The notes: generated by a model not told the origin, from the letters alone. Numbered from the stretch's first letter, positions 16,844-25,856 are shown. The stretch is 33,739 nucleotides of DNA from Accumulibacter sp. (GCA_031257115.1 JAIRPF010000175.1:1-33739); one strand, 5' to 3'. Numbers and translations are program-made.

Positions 16844-17677
16844 GCGCGGGAGCAGGCGCGACGGAAGGCGAAAAAGCGTTGGTCACGAAGAGCGTGGAGA
16901 ACACGGAGAAAAATAAGAACGAAAAACTTCAACCACGGCAAGCGCGGCGGAAGGCGAAAAAAACGAAAGGCGAAAGGCCCCGTCATTCCGGCGCAAGCCG
17001 GAAACAAACCCCTCTTGAGAGAGGTTCATCCAGGGCGCTTCGCGCGAGTTGAGACTGTCGCGCGAGTCGCCTTTCCCAAGAATGCCGTCTTTCCCGCGAA
17101 CGCGGGAATCCAGCGCGTACCTTCCGGCGCGAAGCGCCGCAAGTCAAGCCTCCTTCTTGATGGAGGTGTCGCGCCGAAAGCGTGACGGAAGGAGTTCGGC
17201 GGTGGAATTGCCAAACGCGGATGAACAGGAAACCCCGTCATTTCCTTGATAAGCGGGAATCCGGTTCGTTCATCAAGATATGGAGCGCGGGCGTCCTGTT
17301 CGCTTCGTCCGTTTTTTTGCGTGCAGGACACTCGCGCTCCATGTTTCAGACCGGCCTGCCATAATCAACTGCCCGACTCTTTCCGGCCTGTGGCTTCGCC
17401 GCGGGCCACCTCCCTTAGAGGGAAGCTTGTCCAGGGCGCTTCGCGTCGGAGTCTACGCGTTGGATTCCCGCTTTCGCGGGAATGACGGGGACTTCCGCAG
17501 GAATGATGGAGTTTTCACGGAAGTGACGGGGTTCTTTCGCTTTTTGTTTCTCGCCGTGTCCGCCGTGCTCGCCGTGTCAACGCTTTTCGCTTTCGTTTCG
17601 CGCCGTGGTTGAAAACATTTCCGCCTTTCACCGGAACGAAAATTACTGCCCGCGAAGAACACGGGGCGCGGCCTCGT
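16844..17677. repeat. Non-coding gap densely packed with repeat modules
   Basis: No gene is supported here. Modules in order are: D at about 16889-16965; a variant A (GTCATTCCGGCGCAAGCCGG) at about 16981-17000; a half B at about 17011-17050; A at about 17090-17112; C joined to B at about 17127-17200; E (AACGCGGATGAACAGG) at about 17196-17235; and F at about 17236-17265. Then come module G at 17283-17340 (17-bp arms GGAGCGCGGGCGTCCTG and CAGGACACTCGCGCTCC, two mismatches), reversed B at about 17405-17425, A at 17463-17487 and D at about 17540-17610. The D copy ends about 70 bp past the htrA stop. Confidence 0.65.
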
Positions 17678-18949
17678 TCATCTTCGCCCGGTTCTGCCCG
17701 GCGGCGGGCGCTGGCCGACGTGGATCGGCAGTTGCAGGGGGTTTTTCTGGCGGCGGAAGGTGAACGCGACGGTTTCTCCGGGTTTCAGCGCGGCGATCAG
17801 GTCGAGCATGGCTTGCGGGTCCTTGACCGGTCTGTCGGCTACCGCGAGCAGGACGTCGCCGGGCTTGACGCCGCCGCGGTCCGCCGGGCTGCCGCGTTGT
17901 ACGCCGGCGATCAGCGCGCCGTCCGTGTCCGGCAGGTCGAACGATTCGGCGAGATCCTCGGTGATTTCCTGCGCTTCGACGCCGATCCAGCCGCGCGTGA
18001 CCGAGCCTTCGCGGATGATTTCGTCCATGACGCTGCGCGCCGTCGAGACCGGGATGGCGAAACCGATGCCCAGCGATCCGCCGGAGCGCGAATAGATGGC
18101 CGTGTTGATCCCGATCAGCCGGCCCCGGGCGTCGACCAGCGCGCCGCCGGAATTGCCGGGATTGATCGCCGCGTCGGTCTGGATGAAGTTTTCGAAGGTG
18201 TTGATGCCCAGGTGCGAGCGGCCCAGCGCCGAGACGATGCCCATGGTCACCGTCTGCCCGACGCCGAAGGGGTTGCCGATCGCCAGCGCGACGTCGCCGA
18301 CGCCGACATCATCCATCCGTCCAAGGGCGATGGCCGGGAACGCCCGCGCTCCGTCCTTGCCCGGCAAGAGCTTCAGCACCGCCAGATCGGTTTCCGGATC
18401 GCCGCCGACGGGCTGCGCCCTGAGCGTCCTGCCGTTGTCGAGCGCGACCTCGATCTGGTCGGCGCCGTCGACGACGTGATGGTTGGTCAGGATGTATCCG
18501 TCCGCGCTGACGATGACGCCGGATCCCAGGCCCGACCGGCGTCGATCACCGGCGTCCGCCTCGTCGCCGAAGAAAAAGCGGAAGAACGGATCGTTGGCCA
18601 GCGGATGGGCCGGCGGCCGTTCTTCCCGCGAGGTGAAAATGTGGACGACGGACGGCAGCGCCCTGTCCGCCGCTTCGCGGAAAGAACCCGGCGCGGGGCG
18701 CGGCGTCCCGGCCGCGTCGTCCGTGGGGACCTTGGCGATCTTGGCGGCGGTCTCGGCGACTTGGGTGGCTTGAGTGGCTTGAGTGGCTTGGGTGGCTTGA
18801 GTGGCTTGGGTGGCCGCCGCCGTTTCGGGACGGGGACCGACCGGCCAGGGCAGGCCGACCGGCCATCCGAGTCCGAGCGCGCCGGCGACGAACGCCACGG
18901 CAAGGCTTATCGTGACGGTTTGTGCGAAAATCAGCCAGAGTTTACGCAT
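17678..18949 (-). CDS. Membrane-anchored HtrA/DegS-like serine protease with one PDZ domain
   Basis: The 423-residue protein has one N-terminal membrane anchor (about 5-28), a low-complexity periplasmic linker, a trypsin-like domain (about 90-300) and a single PDZ domain (about 310-400). The catalytic triad is His158 (ILTNHHVVDG), Asp188 (ETDLAVLKL) and Ser267 (NPGNSGGAL). A single PDZ and an uncleaved-looking anchor fit DegS/HhoB-type proteases rather than two-PDZ DegP. Residues 46-63 are six tandem Ala-Thr-Gln units encoded by a 9-bp repeat. The gene is divergent from the NIF3-family gene, 31 bp apart, a common arrangement in betaproteobacteria. Whether it acts in a sigma-E pathway cannot be told from the window. 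Confidence 0.9.
   Translation of the reverse strand: MRKLWLIFAQTVTISLAVAFVAGALGLGWPVGLPWPVGPRPETAAATQATQATQATQATQATQVAETAAKIAKVPTDDAAGTPRPAPGSFREAADRALPSVVHIFTSREERPPAHPLANDPFFRFFFGDEADAGDRRRSGLGSGVIVSADGYILTNHHVVDGADQIEVALDNGRTLRAQPVGGDPETDLAVLKLLPGKDGARAFPAIALGRMDDVGVGDVALAIGNPFGVGQTVTMGIVSALGRSHLGINTFENFIQTDAAINPGNSGGALVDARGRLIGINTAIYSRSGGSLGIGFAIPVSTARSVMDEIIREGSVTRGWIGVEAQEITEDLAESFDLPDTDGALIAGVQRGSPADRGGVKPGDVLLAVADRPVKDPQAMLDLIAALKPGETVAFTFRRQKNPLQLPIHVGQRPPPGRTGRR
18761..18814. repeat. Six 9-bp tandem units inside the HtrA-like gene
   Basis: The plus strand shows six uninterrupted copies of TTGRGTGGC (R is A or G), exactly 54 bp, encoding (Ala-Thr-Gln)6 on the minus strand. Copy-number change would preserve frame and only lengthen the linker between membrane anchor and protease. 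Confidence 0.95.
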
Positions 18950-18980
18950 GGATGGCGCTATCGGTATCGGAAGGAATGGA

Positions 18981-19727
18981 ATGAGACGCGAGGAACTTGT
19001 CCGGTATCTCGACGAATTGCTCGAATCGGCGCGGTTCAGGGATTATTGCCCAAACGGGCTGCAAGTGGAAGGCGCGCGCGAGGTCGGGCGGATCGTCGCC
19101 GGCGTGACCGCCTGCCAGGCGCTAATCGACGCCGCCGCCGAACGCGGCGCCGATGCGCTGCTGGTTCACCACGGCTGGTTCTGGCGCGGCGAGGATGGCC
19201 GGGTGACCGGCTTTCGCAAGACGCGCATGAAAACCCTGCTCGCGCGCGACATCAACCTCATCGCCTACCATCTGCCGCTGGACGCGCACCCCGGACTCGG
19301 CAACAACGCCCGCTTGGCGGCGCTGCTGGGCTGGCGGGCGGAAGGGCGGTTCGGCGAGCAGGACATCGGCTGGATCGGCCGTCCCGGTTCGCCGCAAACC
19401 CTCGCGGAACTGGAGCGGAACGTCGCCGGGGCGCTGCGGCGCGCGCCGCTCTCCATCGGCGACGCCGACCGCCGGATCGAGCGGCTGGCCTGGTGTTCCG
19501 GCGGCGGACAAGGCTATTTCGAGCAGGCCGTGTCCCTGGGCGTCGACGCCTTCGTGTCCGGCGAAATTTCCGAGCCGGCGGTACACCTGGCGCGCGAAAC
19601 GGGCGTCGCGTACCTCGGCGCCGGGCATCACGCCTCGGAACGGCTCGGCGCACAGGCGCTCGCCGATCATCTGTCGGCGAAATTCGGCCTCGAATGCGAA
19701 TTCATCGACATCGACAACCCGGTTTAG
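18981..19727 (+). CDS. NIF3 / YbgI-family metal-binding protein
   Basis: The 248-residue NIF3-like (GTP cyclohydrolase I type 2 / DUF34) protein has putative dinuclear-metal residues in LLVHHGWFW, LIAYHLPLDAHP and GAGHHASE, and an early FRDYCPNGLQVEG motif typical of the family. Its biochemical role is unsettled; metal insertion or nucleotide-related hydrolase activity has been proposed. The open frame continues upstream of the ATG, but the ATG at 18981 aligns with the family and has AAGGA before it. It is divergent from htrA. In many betaproteobacteria petABC follows; here an FAH-family gene follows by 23 bp. Confidence 0.9.
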   Translation: MRREELVRYLDELLESARFRDYCPNGLQVEGAREVGRIVAGVTACQALIDAAAERGADALLVHHGWFWRGEDGRVTGFRKTRMKTLLARDINLIAYHLPLDAHPGLGNNARLAALLGWRAEGRFGEQDIGWIGRPGSPQTLAELERNVAGALRRAPLSIGDADRRIERLAWCSGGGQGYFEQAVSLGVDAFVSGEISEPAVHLARETGVAYLGAGHHASERLGAQALADHLSAKFGLECEFIDIDNPV

Positions 19728-19750
19728 AATTTTCGACCCCAGGAGAAAAC

Positions 19751-20431
19751 ATGGACTTCGCCGTTCCCCCCATCGCGCAAACCGTTCTCGCCATCGCCGG
19801 CGGCCAGGCCGTTTTCCCGGTACGCCGGGTCTACTGCGTCGGGCAAAACTACGCGGATCACGCCGCCGAAATGGGCGACGGACGCACACCGCCGTTCTTT
19901 TTCGGCAAACCCGCGGATGCCCTGGTTCCAGGCGGCGGCAAGATCGCCTACCCGCCGCGCACGGCCAATCTTCAACACGAAGTCGAGCTGGTCGCGGCCC
20001 TGCGCGGCGGCGGCGCGGACATCCCCGTGGAACGGGCGCTCGATTGCGTGTTCGGCTACGCGGTGGGCATCGACCTCACCCGCCGCGACTTGCAGGCGCA
20101 AGCCAAGGAAAAGGGGCGGCCCTGGGAAATGGCCAAGGGCTTCGACCGGAGCGGGCCGATCGGCGCGCTCGCGCCCGCCGCCCAATGCGGGCATCCGGCC
20201 GGCGGGCGCATCTGGCTGAAAGTCAATGGGAACGTCAAACAGGATGGAGACATCGGGCGAATGACCTGGAACGTCGCCGAGATCATCGCCAATCTCTCCA
20301 CCTACGTAACGCTCGCGGCGGGCGACCTGATCTTCACCGGCACCCCGGCGGGCGTATCGACCGTGGCGCGCGGCGATTCGCTCGAATGCGGCATCGACGG
20401 CGTGGGACGCCTGGAAATCGAACTGGTTTGA
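19751..20431 (+). CDS. Fumarylacetoacetate hydrolase (FAH) family protein
   Basis: This 226-residue single-domain FAH-fold protein fits the short FAHD1/YcgM/NagK-like branch. The core contains YCVGQNYADHAAEMG, PFFFGKPADALV, the metal-site segments LQHEVELV and GYAVGIDLTRRDLQ, then KGRPWEMAKGFDRSGPIG and the end of the active site FTGTPAGVSTVARGD. KG-PW-KGFD resembles fumarylpyruvate hydrolases, but acylpyruvate hydrolase or oxaloacetate decarboxylase are equally possible. AGGAG lies before the ATG. It is 23 bp after the NIF3 gene, so probably co-transcribed. Substrate is not determined. Confidence 0.88.
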   Translation: MDFAVPPIAQTVLAIAGGQAVFPVRRVYCVGQNYADHAAEMGDGRTPPFFFGKPADALVPGGGKIAYPPRTANLQHEVELVAALRGGGADIPVERALDCVFGYAVGIDLTRRDLQAQAKEKGRPWEMAKGFDRSGPIGALAPAAQCGHPAGGRIWLKVNGNVKQDGDIGRMTWNVAEIIANLSTYVTLAAGDLIFTGTPAGVSTVARGDSLECGIDGVGRLEIELV

Positions 20432-21171
20432 AGGCAAAGCCGCGATGAATGCGGCGGAATCTCAAAGAACGGTAAACACGGCGGGCGCGGCGAAAGGTGG
20501 AAAAAGAATCCGTCATGCCTTTCCTGCCGATATCCAGGACGGCGGCAGGCAAACCGCTGGAACGCTCTTGAATCAGACGCCCACGAATTTCCGTTGTTCT
20601 CGCGCGGGCGGGAATGACAGGGTGGGGAGCGTGGGCGTCTCGCCCGCTTCGTTCATTCCGGCGCGAAACGCCGCAAGAATGAGCCTCCCTCTTGAGGGAG
20701 GTGGCTCGCGGCTTTGCCACAAGTCGGAAGGAGTCGGGTGGTTGAGTTTCGGGCGCGGATGTTTGGTGAACAGGTTGGATTTCGGCGATCGAGGGATGGT
20801 GGTTTTCTGCTCACCCGCGTTTGATGATTCGACCGCCGAATTCCTTCCGTCACGCCTTCGGCGTGACACCTCCCTCGTGAGGGAGGCCTGGCTTGCGGCG
20901 CCCTGCGGGGGGATTGGCAAGGGCGGATATCATCCGCCCCGCATGGCGTTCGCTTTTTCGCTCTTCACGACGCATGGGATTAAACCGAAAACGCTCCAGC
21001 CACGACGGGCACGACGAAAAACGAGGCCATCTTTTTGCCTTCCGTCGTGTTCGTCGTGGTCAAAAGGTTTTCCGCCGTCCGTGGTTAAAAACAGTCAACC
21101 ACGAAGCGCACGGAGAAAAGCAAAAACTCCCAAAAGATTTCTCTCCGTGTTTCTCCGCGCCGCCGTGGTTT
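20432..21171. repeat. Non-coding gap with repeat modules and one complete H element
   Basis: No gene is supported in these 740 bp between FAH and tpx. Module D lies at about 20474-20500, G-like sequence at about 20620-20650, C (GGCGCGAAACGCCGCAAG) at about 20659-20676 and the 204-bp H element at 20684-20887. Two inverted pairs of module D follow: CCACGACGGGCACGACG at about 21000 against CGTCGTGTTCGTCGTGG at about 21043, and CCACGAAGCGCACGGAG near 21101 against CTCCGTGTTTCTCC with CCGTGG near 21140-21167. The second pair ends just past the tpx stop and could fold as a 3'-end hairpin of tpx. Confidence 0.65.
20684..20887. mobile_element. H element copy 1: MITE/foldback-like 204-bp repeat
   Basis: The left end is module B (CCTCCCTC-ttga... 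GAGGGAGG hairpin, then a second hairpin and CGGAAGGAGTCGGGTGGTTGA). The right end is the same module inverted, with a perfect GTCACGCC-gaa-GGCGTGAC hairpin. The centre (GGCGCGGATGTTTGGTGAAC, then GATTTCGGCGATCGA) matches copy 2 at 29028-29230 over its whole length. No coding capacity and no transposase are present. No clear target-site duplication was identified by eye. Mobility is inferred from dispersed copies with inverted ends. Confidence 0.6.
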
Positions 21172-21675
21172 TCAACCCAGCGCCTCGATCGCCGCGTCGT
21201 AGTCCGGTTCGTTCTTGATTTCGGGAACCAGTTCGGCGTGCAGGATCCGGTTCTTGCCGTCGAGGACGATCACGGCGCGCGCGGCGAGGCCGACCATCGG
21301 GCCGGAGGCGATCTCGACGCCGTAGTCCTTGAGGAATCCGCGGCCGCGCATGAGCGACAGGGTGACGACGTCGTTCAGGCCCTCGGCGCCGCAGAAACGT
21401 TTCTGGGCGAACGGCAGGTCGGCCGAGACGCACAGCACGGCGGTATTGGGCAGTTCGCTGGCCCGTTTGTTGAAGGCGCGCACCGACATGGCGCAGACCG
21501 GCGTGTCGATGCTCGGAAAAATGTTCAGAATCTTGCGCTTGTCGCCGAACCGGCCCAGCGCCACGTCGGCGAGATCGTTGCCGACGAGCAGGAAATCGGG
21601 AGCGGTCTGGCCTTTTTTGGGGAAATCGCCGGCGACCTCGATGGGAATTCCGCCGAGAGTGATCGTGCTTGACAT
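21172..21675 (-). CDS. tpx: Thiol peroxidase Tpx
   Basis: This 167-residue atypical 2-Cys peroxiredoxin reduces peroxides using thioredoxin. The peroxidatic Cys61 is in [15 protein letters not shown] and the resolving Cys95 in [12 protein letters not shown], the canonical positions. Ends and motifs ([26 protein letters not shown]-like [11 protein letters not shown]) fit Tpx. The start MSSTITLGG was chosen from the family alignment and the AAAGGACG before it; the frame extends to 21921 but lacks support. It is divergent from pepN. Confidence 0.95.
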   Translation of the reverse strand: MSSTITLGGIPIEVAGDFPKKGQTAPDFLLVGNDLADVALGRFGDKRKILNIFPSIDTPVCAMSVRAFNKRASELPNTAVLCVSADLPFAQKRFCGAEGLNDVVTLSLMRGRGFLKDYGVEIASGPMVGLAARAVIVLDGKNRILHAELVPEIKNEPDYDAAIEALG

Positions 21676-21883
21676 ATGAGTGTCGTCCTTTGTGTGATCG
21701 TGATGAAGGCCCTGGGAAACGGCTTGTCCGCGAGGCGTGTGGAACAGCTCAGGTTTGTCAGCGCGCCGGGAGAAAAGTTCGGGCGGCCCTGGCCGTTTCC
21801 GCCGGTTTCCCCTGCCCCTGCCCGTCCGGGCGCGGTTCGTTCCGTTATCATCGCGGCTTCGTTCCCCGCACGGAAGCGTCGCC

Positions 21884-24601
21884 ATGCCCAACACCGCGCC
21901 CGAATCAGCCGCCCATTCCAATCATTCCAATCATTCCGATCATTCCGATCATTCCGATCATTCCGCCCGGACGATCCGCCTCGAAGACTACGCGCCGCCG
22001 CCGTACCTGATCGAAACGGTCAGGCTCGACGTGGATATCCGCGCCGGCGAAACCTTCGTTTCCGCCGCCCTGGAATGCGTCCGCAACGCCGCCGTCCCTG
22101 GCGAGAATCCGCTGATCCTCGACGGCGAGGCGCTGGAAACCCTGTCGGTCGGCCTGGATGGAAAGCCTCTCGCGGCCGGGGATTACCGGCTCGACGACAC
22201 CCGGCTGGTCATCGACGCGGTTCCCGAACGCTTCACGCTGGAGACGCGGGTGCGCATCCGGCCCGACGCGAATACCCGGCTCTCCGGCTTCTACCGCAGC
22301 CGCGACGGCTACTTCACCCAATGCGAGCCGGAGGGTTTCCGGCGCATCACGTGGTTCATCGACCGCCCCGACGTGATGGCGCGTTACACCGTGACCCTGC
22401 ATGCCGACAGGGAAGCGTTTCCGGTGCTGCTGGCCAACGGCAATCCGGTGGCCCGTGGCGACGAGCCGGACGGCCGCCATTACGCGATCTGGGAAGACCC
22501 GTTCAGGAAGCCGAGTTACCTGTTCGCCATGGTCGCCGGCAAGCTCGACGCGCTGCGCGACACGTTCCGCACCGCCTCGGGGCGCGAGGTGTCCCTTTCG
22601 ATTCATGTCGAGCCGGGCAAGCTCGACCAGTGCCCGCACGCCATGACCGCGCTCAGGAAGGCGATGCGCTGGGACGAAGAACGCTTCGGACTCGAATGCG
22701 ACCTCGACCACTACATGATCGTCGCTGTCGGCGACTTCAACATGGGAGCGATGGAGAACAAGGGACTCAACGTCTTCAACGCCAAATATGTGCTCGCGCG
22801 CGCCGACGTGGCGACCGACAAGGATTTCGAGGACATCGACCGGGTCATCGCGCACGAGTATTTCCACAACTGGACCGGCAACCGCGTGACCTGCCGCGAC
22901 TGGTTCCAGCTCTCGCTCAAGGAAGGGCTGACCGTCTTCCGCGACCAGGAATTCGGCGCCGACGCGCACGGCCGCGAAATCGCCAGGATCCGCGAAGCGC
23001 GCGCCCTGCGCGCCGCGCAGTTCCCGGAGGACGCCGGCCCGATGGCGCATCCGGTGCGCCCGTCCTCCTACGTCGAGATCAACAACTTCTACACGGCCAC
23101 CGTCTACGAAAAAGGCGCCGAGGTCGTGCGCATGATCCAGACGCTGATCGGCCGCGACGCCTTCCGCGCCGGCATGGACGAATATTTCCGCCGCCACGAC
23201 GGCCAAGCCGTGACCTGCGACGATTTCGTCGCGGCCATGCGCGCGGCGTCCGGCTTCGATTTCTCGCAATTCATGCGCTGGTACCGCCAGGCCGGGACGC
23301 CGCGCGTGACGGCGCGCGGCGAATACGACGCCGGCGCGCGGCGCTACACGCTGAGGCTCGCGCAATCGTGCGCGCCGACGCCGGGGCAGGCGGAAAAGGC
23401 CGCCTACCTGATTCCCGTGGCGGCGGGGCTGGTCGGCCCCGACGGCCGCGATTTCGACCTGGGCGGAACGGCCACGCGCGTGTTGCGGCTCACGGCCCGC
23501 GAGCAGGATTTCGTGTTCGAAAACATTCCCGCCAAGCCGACGCCCTCGCTGCTGCGCGGCTTCTCCGCGCCGGTCCTCCTCGATTACCCGTATTCGGACG
23601 CGGATCTGGCGCATCTCCTGGCGCACGACAGCGACCCGTTCAACCGCTGGGAAGCGGGGCAGCGGCTGTTCGGCCGGCTGATCCTCGGCAACGCGGCGCT
23701 CCTCGCGCGCGGCGAAGAGGCGCGATGGCCGGAGAGCGTCGCCGCCGCCGCCCGGACGGTGCTGCTCGGCGGCGGCGATCCGGCGTTCATCGCCGAGGCG
23801 CTGATCCTGCCCGGCGAGGCGACGCTGGCCGAACAGATGGAGATCGTCGACCCCGAAGCGTTGTTCCAGGCCCGCGACGGACTGGCCAGCAATCTGGCGG
23901 CGGCGCTGGAAGCGGACTTCTCCGCCATGTACTCGCGGCTCGCGCCCGCCGGCGCGTACCGGATCGACCCGGCGGAAACCGCCCGGCGGCGGCTGCGCAA
24001 CCTGTGCCTCGACTATCTGAACCGGCTCGACTCGGCGGCTTGGCGGGCGCTGGCCTTCCGCCAGTTCAACGAAGCGGACAACATGACCGACCGGTTCGGC
24101 GCGCTCGCCGCGCTGTCCCAATGCGACGCCCCGGAACGCGCCACGGCCCTGCGGGACTTTTACGCCCGCTGGCGGCGCGAGGCGCTGGTCGTCGACAAAT
24201 GGCTGTCGGTGCAGGCGGCCAGCCCCCTGCCGGAAACGCCGCGCCGCGTCGACGAACTGACCCGGCATCCCGCCTTCGACCCGCGCAATCCGAACAAGGT
24301 CTACGCCCTGCTGCGCGTCTTCGGCGCCAACCATCGGCATTTCCACGCGCCGGACGGCGAAGGCTACCGTTTCCTGGCCCGGTGGATCGGCGCGCTCGAT
24401 CCGCTCAACCCGCAAGTCGCGGCGCGGCTGGCGCGCTGTTTCGACCGCTGGCGGAAATTCGACGACACGCGCAAAAAACACGCCCGCGCCGCGCTCGAAA
24501 CCCTGCGCCGCCAACCCGGACTATCGCGCGACGTCTCCGAGGTGGTGGAGAAGAGCCTGGAGGAGCAAGGCGACGCGCCATCGCGCGGCACGGATTCGTG
24601 A
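21884..24601 (+). CDS. pepN: Aminopeptidase N (M1 family)
   Basis: The 905-residue zinc aminopeptidase trims N-terminal residues from cytoplasmic peptides. The exopeptidase motif GAMEN is at 288-292 and the zinc site HEYFHNW has His324, His328 and the distal Glu347 (SLKEGLT). The N-terminal beta-domain, catalytic domain and long C-terminal helical domain give the length expected of gammaproteobacterial-type PepN (about 870-890). The ATG at 21884 was chosen because upstream sequence lacks family similarity. Residues 11-28 are six tandem His-Ser-Asn/Asp units (the last one His-Ser-Ala) before the conserved start ([15 protein letters not shown]). It is divergent from tpx with 208 bp between starts. 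Confidence 0.95.
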   Translation: MPNTAPESAAHSNHSNHSDHSDHSDHSARTIRLEDYAPPPYLIETVRLDVDIRAGETFVSAALECVRNAAVPGENPLILDGEALETLSVGLDGKPLAAGDYRLDDTRLVIDAVPERFTLETRVRIRPDANTRLSGFYRSRDGYFTQCEPEGFRRITWFIDRPDVMARYTVTLHADREAFPVLLANGNPVARGDEPDGRHYAIWEDPFRKPSYLFAMVAGKLDALRDTFRTASGREVSLSIHVEPGKLDQCPHAMTALRKAMRWDEERFGLECDLDHYMIVAVGDFNMGAMENKGLNVFNAKYVLARADVATDKDFEDIDRVIAHEYFHNWTGNRVTCRDWFQLSLKEGLTVFRDQEFGADAHGREIARIREARALRAAQFPEDAGPMAHPVRPSSYVEINNFYTATVYEKGAEVVRMIQTLIGRDAFRAGMDEYFRRHDGQAVTCDDFVAAMRAASGFDFSQFMRWYRQAGTPRVTARGEYDAGARRYTLRLAQSCAPTPGQAEKAAYLIPVAAGLVGPDGRDFDLGGTATRVLRLTAREQDFVFENIPAKPTPSLLRGFSAPVLLDYPYSDADLAHLLAHDSDPFNRWEAGQRLFGRLILGNAALLARGEEARWPESVAAAARTVLLGGGDPAFIAEALILPGEATLAEQMEIVDPEALFQARDGLASNLAAALEADFSAMYSRLAPAGAYRIDPAETARRRLRNLCLDYLNRLDSAAWRALAFRQFNEADNMTDRFGALAALSQCDAPERATALRDFYARWRREALVVDKWLSVQAASPLPETPRRVDELTRHPAFDPRNPNKVYALLRVFGANHRHFHAPDGEGYRFLARWIGALDPLNPQVAARLARCFDRWRKFDDTRKKHARAALETLRRQPGLSRDVSEVVEKSLEEQGDAPSRGTDS
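21914..21967. repeat. Six 9-bp tandem units inside pepN
   Basis: Six copies of CATTCCRAT (last one CATTCCGCC), exactly 54 bp, encode (His-Ser-Asn/Asp) units at residues 11-28. Like the array in the htrA-like gene it is a multiple of three and tolerates copy-number change. It adds a His-rich extension that other PepN proteins lack as far as I know. Confidence 0.95.
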
Positions 24602-25241
24602 ATTCATCGGAGCGGAATCGGGCGAAGCGCGTTTCATCGGAAACCGGAAACAAATCGCGTTCGCCCACCGCCCGCGTGGCGGAGGGCAATGAAATCGGTA
24701 TCGCGCGACGCGGACGAGTACAGGCTCGCCTTGTCCACGGGCCAATGCCACGGGAAATGGCAATGCGCGTCGAAATTCCTCCTTTCATTCAATCCGTCCG
24801 GATCGAGGGGATGACGATTCTATTTCTTCGTCATTCTCTCGACGATCAGGAACCCAGTTTACTTGCCATTGCCGGTTCCATCGCCATCGTCATTCCCGCG
24901 AAAGCGGGAATCCAGCGCCTACCTTCCGGCGCGCAGCGCCGCATCTTTTGTATTTGCAGCCCTTCGGGCTGGAGATAACGAACTGGATTCCCGCGCTCGC
25001 AGGAATGACGGGTTCTTTCTTAGCCTTTCATCGTGTCCGCCGTATTCGCCGTGGTTAATGCTTTTTTGCTCTTGTCTTTCGCCGTATCCGTTGTGGTGAA
25101 CTTTATTTGGAATCGTTCGAGGATGGAACGAATCCGTTAAAATGGCCGGCCACGGTGGCTTTGTCCAAGCGCCGCCGTATGATTTCATCTTGCGTGAAAG
25201 TCAGGAAACGGATTCTGGCGGAGCGCGGTTTCTGTCAAACG
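24602..25241. repeat. Non-coding gap with repeat modules F, A, C and D
   Basis: No gene is supported in these 640 bp. F and link are at about 24826-24890, leading into module A at about 24891-24913 (GTCATTCCCGCGAAAGCGGG then AATCCAG). Module C follows at about 24925-24942 (CGGCGCGCAGCGCCGC), a small CAGCCC-ttc-GGGCTG hairpin at 24958-24972, a second A variant at about 24986-25012 and module D at about 25030-25095. The first 200 bp show no recognised module and no gene. Confidence 0.6.
25138..25143 (+). promoter_or_regulatory. Possible -10 box of the prmA cluster
   Basis: TAAAAT within CCGTTAAAATGG is a good -10 sequence placed about 100 bp before the chosen start of the next gene. No -35 box at ideal spacing was recognised. 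Confidence 0.3.
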
Positions 25242-25856
25242 ATGACTACTGCTTCCGATTCTCCCGCCGCTTCACGGTCACGCTCGCGCGTCGCCGTCCT
25301 GGCCGCCAGGCTGATGGCGGAGGACGGCATCGCCGATTATTCGCTCGCCAAGCGCAAGGCGGCGTCGCTTCTCGGACTTCCGGCTGGCGCGCGGGCGCCC
25401 GAAAACGCCGAGGTCGAAGCCGAATTGCGCGTCCATCAACGGCTGTTCCAGGAGCGCGAGCAGTGCGAAAGGCTGGCCGTCCTCCGGCGGAAAGCCGCCG
25501 ATTTCATGGAGATCGTGCGGCAATTCAATCCCTGGCTTTCCGGCGCGGTGCTCGACGGCACGGCCGGACGCGACGCCGAGATCGACATCCAGCTCTTCAC
25601 GGATGGCGCCAAGGACGTCGAGATTTTCCTGCTCAACCGCCACATCGACTACCGCCACAGCGCGCCCCGTTCGGAGCGCGCCGAGGCCGTGCTGACGGTT
25701 TTCGACGGCGGGACGGCGATCAACCTCGTCGTTTATTCCCGCCAGGACGAGCGCGTCGTGTTCCGGACGCGCGACGGAAGGCGCCGTCCGCGCGCGCGGC
25801 TGGTCGCCGTCAGGCGGCTGCTGGCCGAATCCGGCGAAACGGGAAAGGATGATTGA
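25242..25856 (+). CDS. Conserved protein with nucleotidyltransferase-like motif
   Basis: A 204-residue protein of a type I recall as conserved in betaproteobacteria, often with uninformative or doubtful names. The N-terminus (AARLMAEDGIADYSLAKRKAA) is helical and basic. A central stretch LSGAVLDGTAGRDAEIDIQLF (read 99-119; Gly-rich turn followed by Glu113-Ile-Asp115) resembles the G...DxD active-site pattern of minimal nucleotidyltransferases. KDVEIFLLNRHIDY follows. A clear third catalytic acid is not visible (INLVVY). Start: ATG 25242 is closest to the conserved region; ATG 25179 in the same frame is an alternative and neither has a strong ribosome site. Its end overlaps or abuts prmA, so it is probably in one operon with it. 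Function not known. Confidence 0.75.
   Translation: MTTASDSPAASRSRSRVAVLAARLMAEDGIADYSLAKRKAASLLGLPAGARAPENAEVEAELRVHQRLFQEREQCERLAVLRRKAADFMEIVRQFNPWLSGAVLDGTAGRDAEIDIQLFTDGAKDVEIFLLNRHIDYRHSAPRSERAEAVLTVFDGGTAINLVVYSRQDERVVFRTRDGRRRPRARLVAVRRLLAESGETGKDD

Noticed and set aside
17026-17364. Short frames with RDARAP-like and HGEHGE-like peptides in repeat gaps
   Set aside because: These peptides are translations of modules D and G and change frame from copy to copy. They do not represent genes.
20432-21171. CRISPR array
   Set aside because: Repeats are of mixed kinds, in both orientations and at irregular spacing, with no unit-length spacers and no cas gene.
21905-24514. Long minus-strand open frame (869 codons) opposite pepN
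   Set aside because: Antisense shadow of pepN; its tail is the reverse of the 9-bp array (Gly-Met-Ile units), which confirms it is an artefact.
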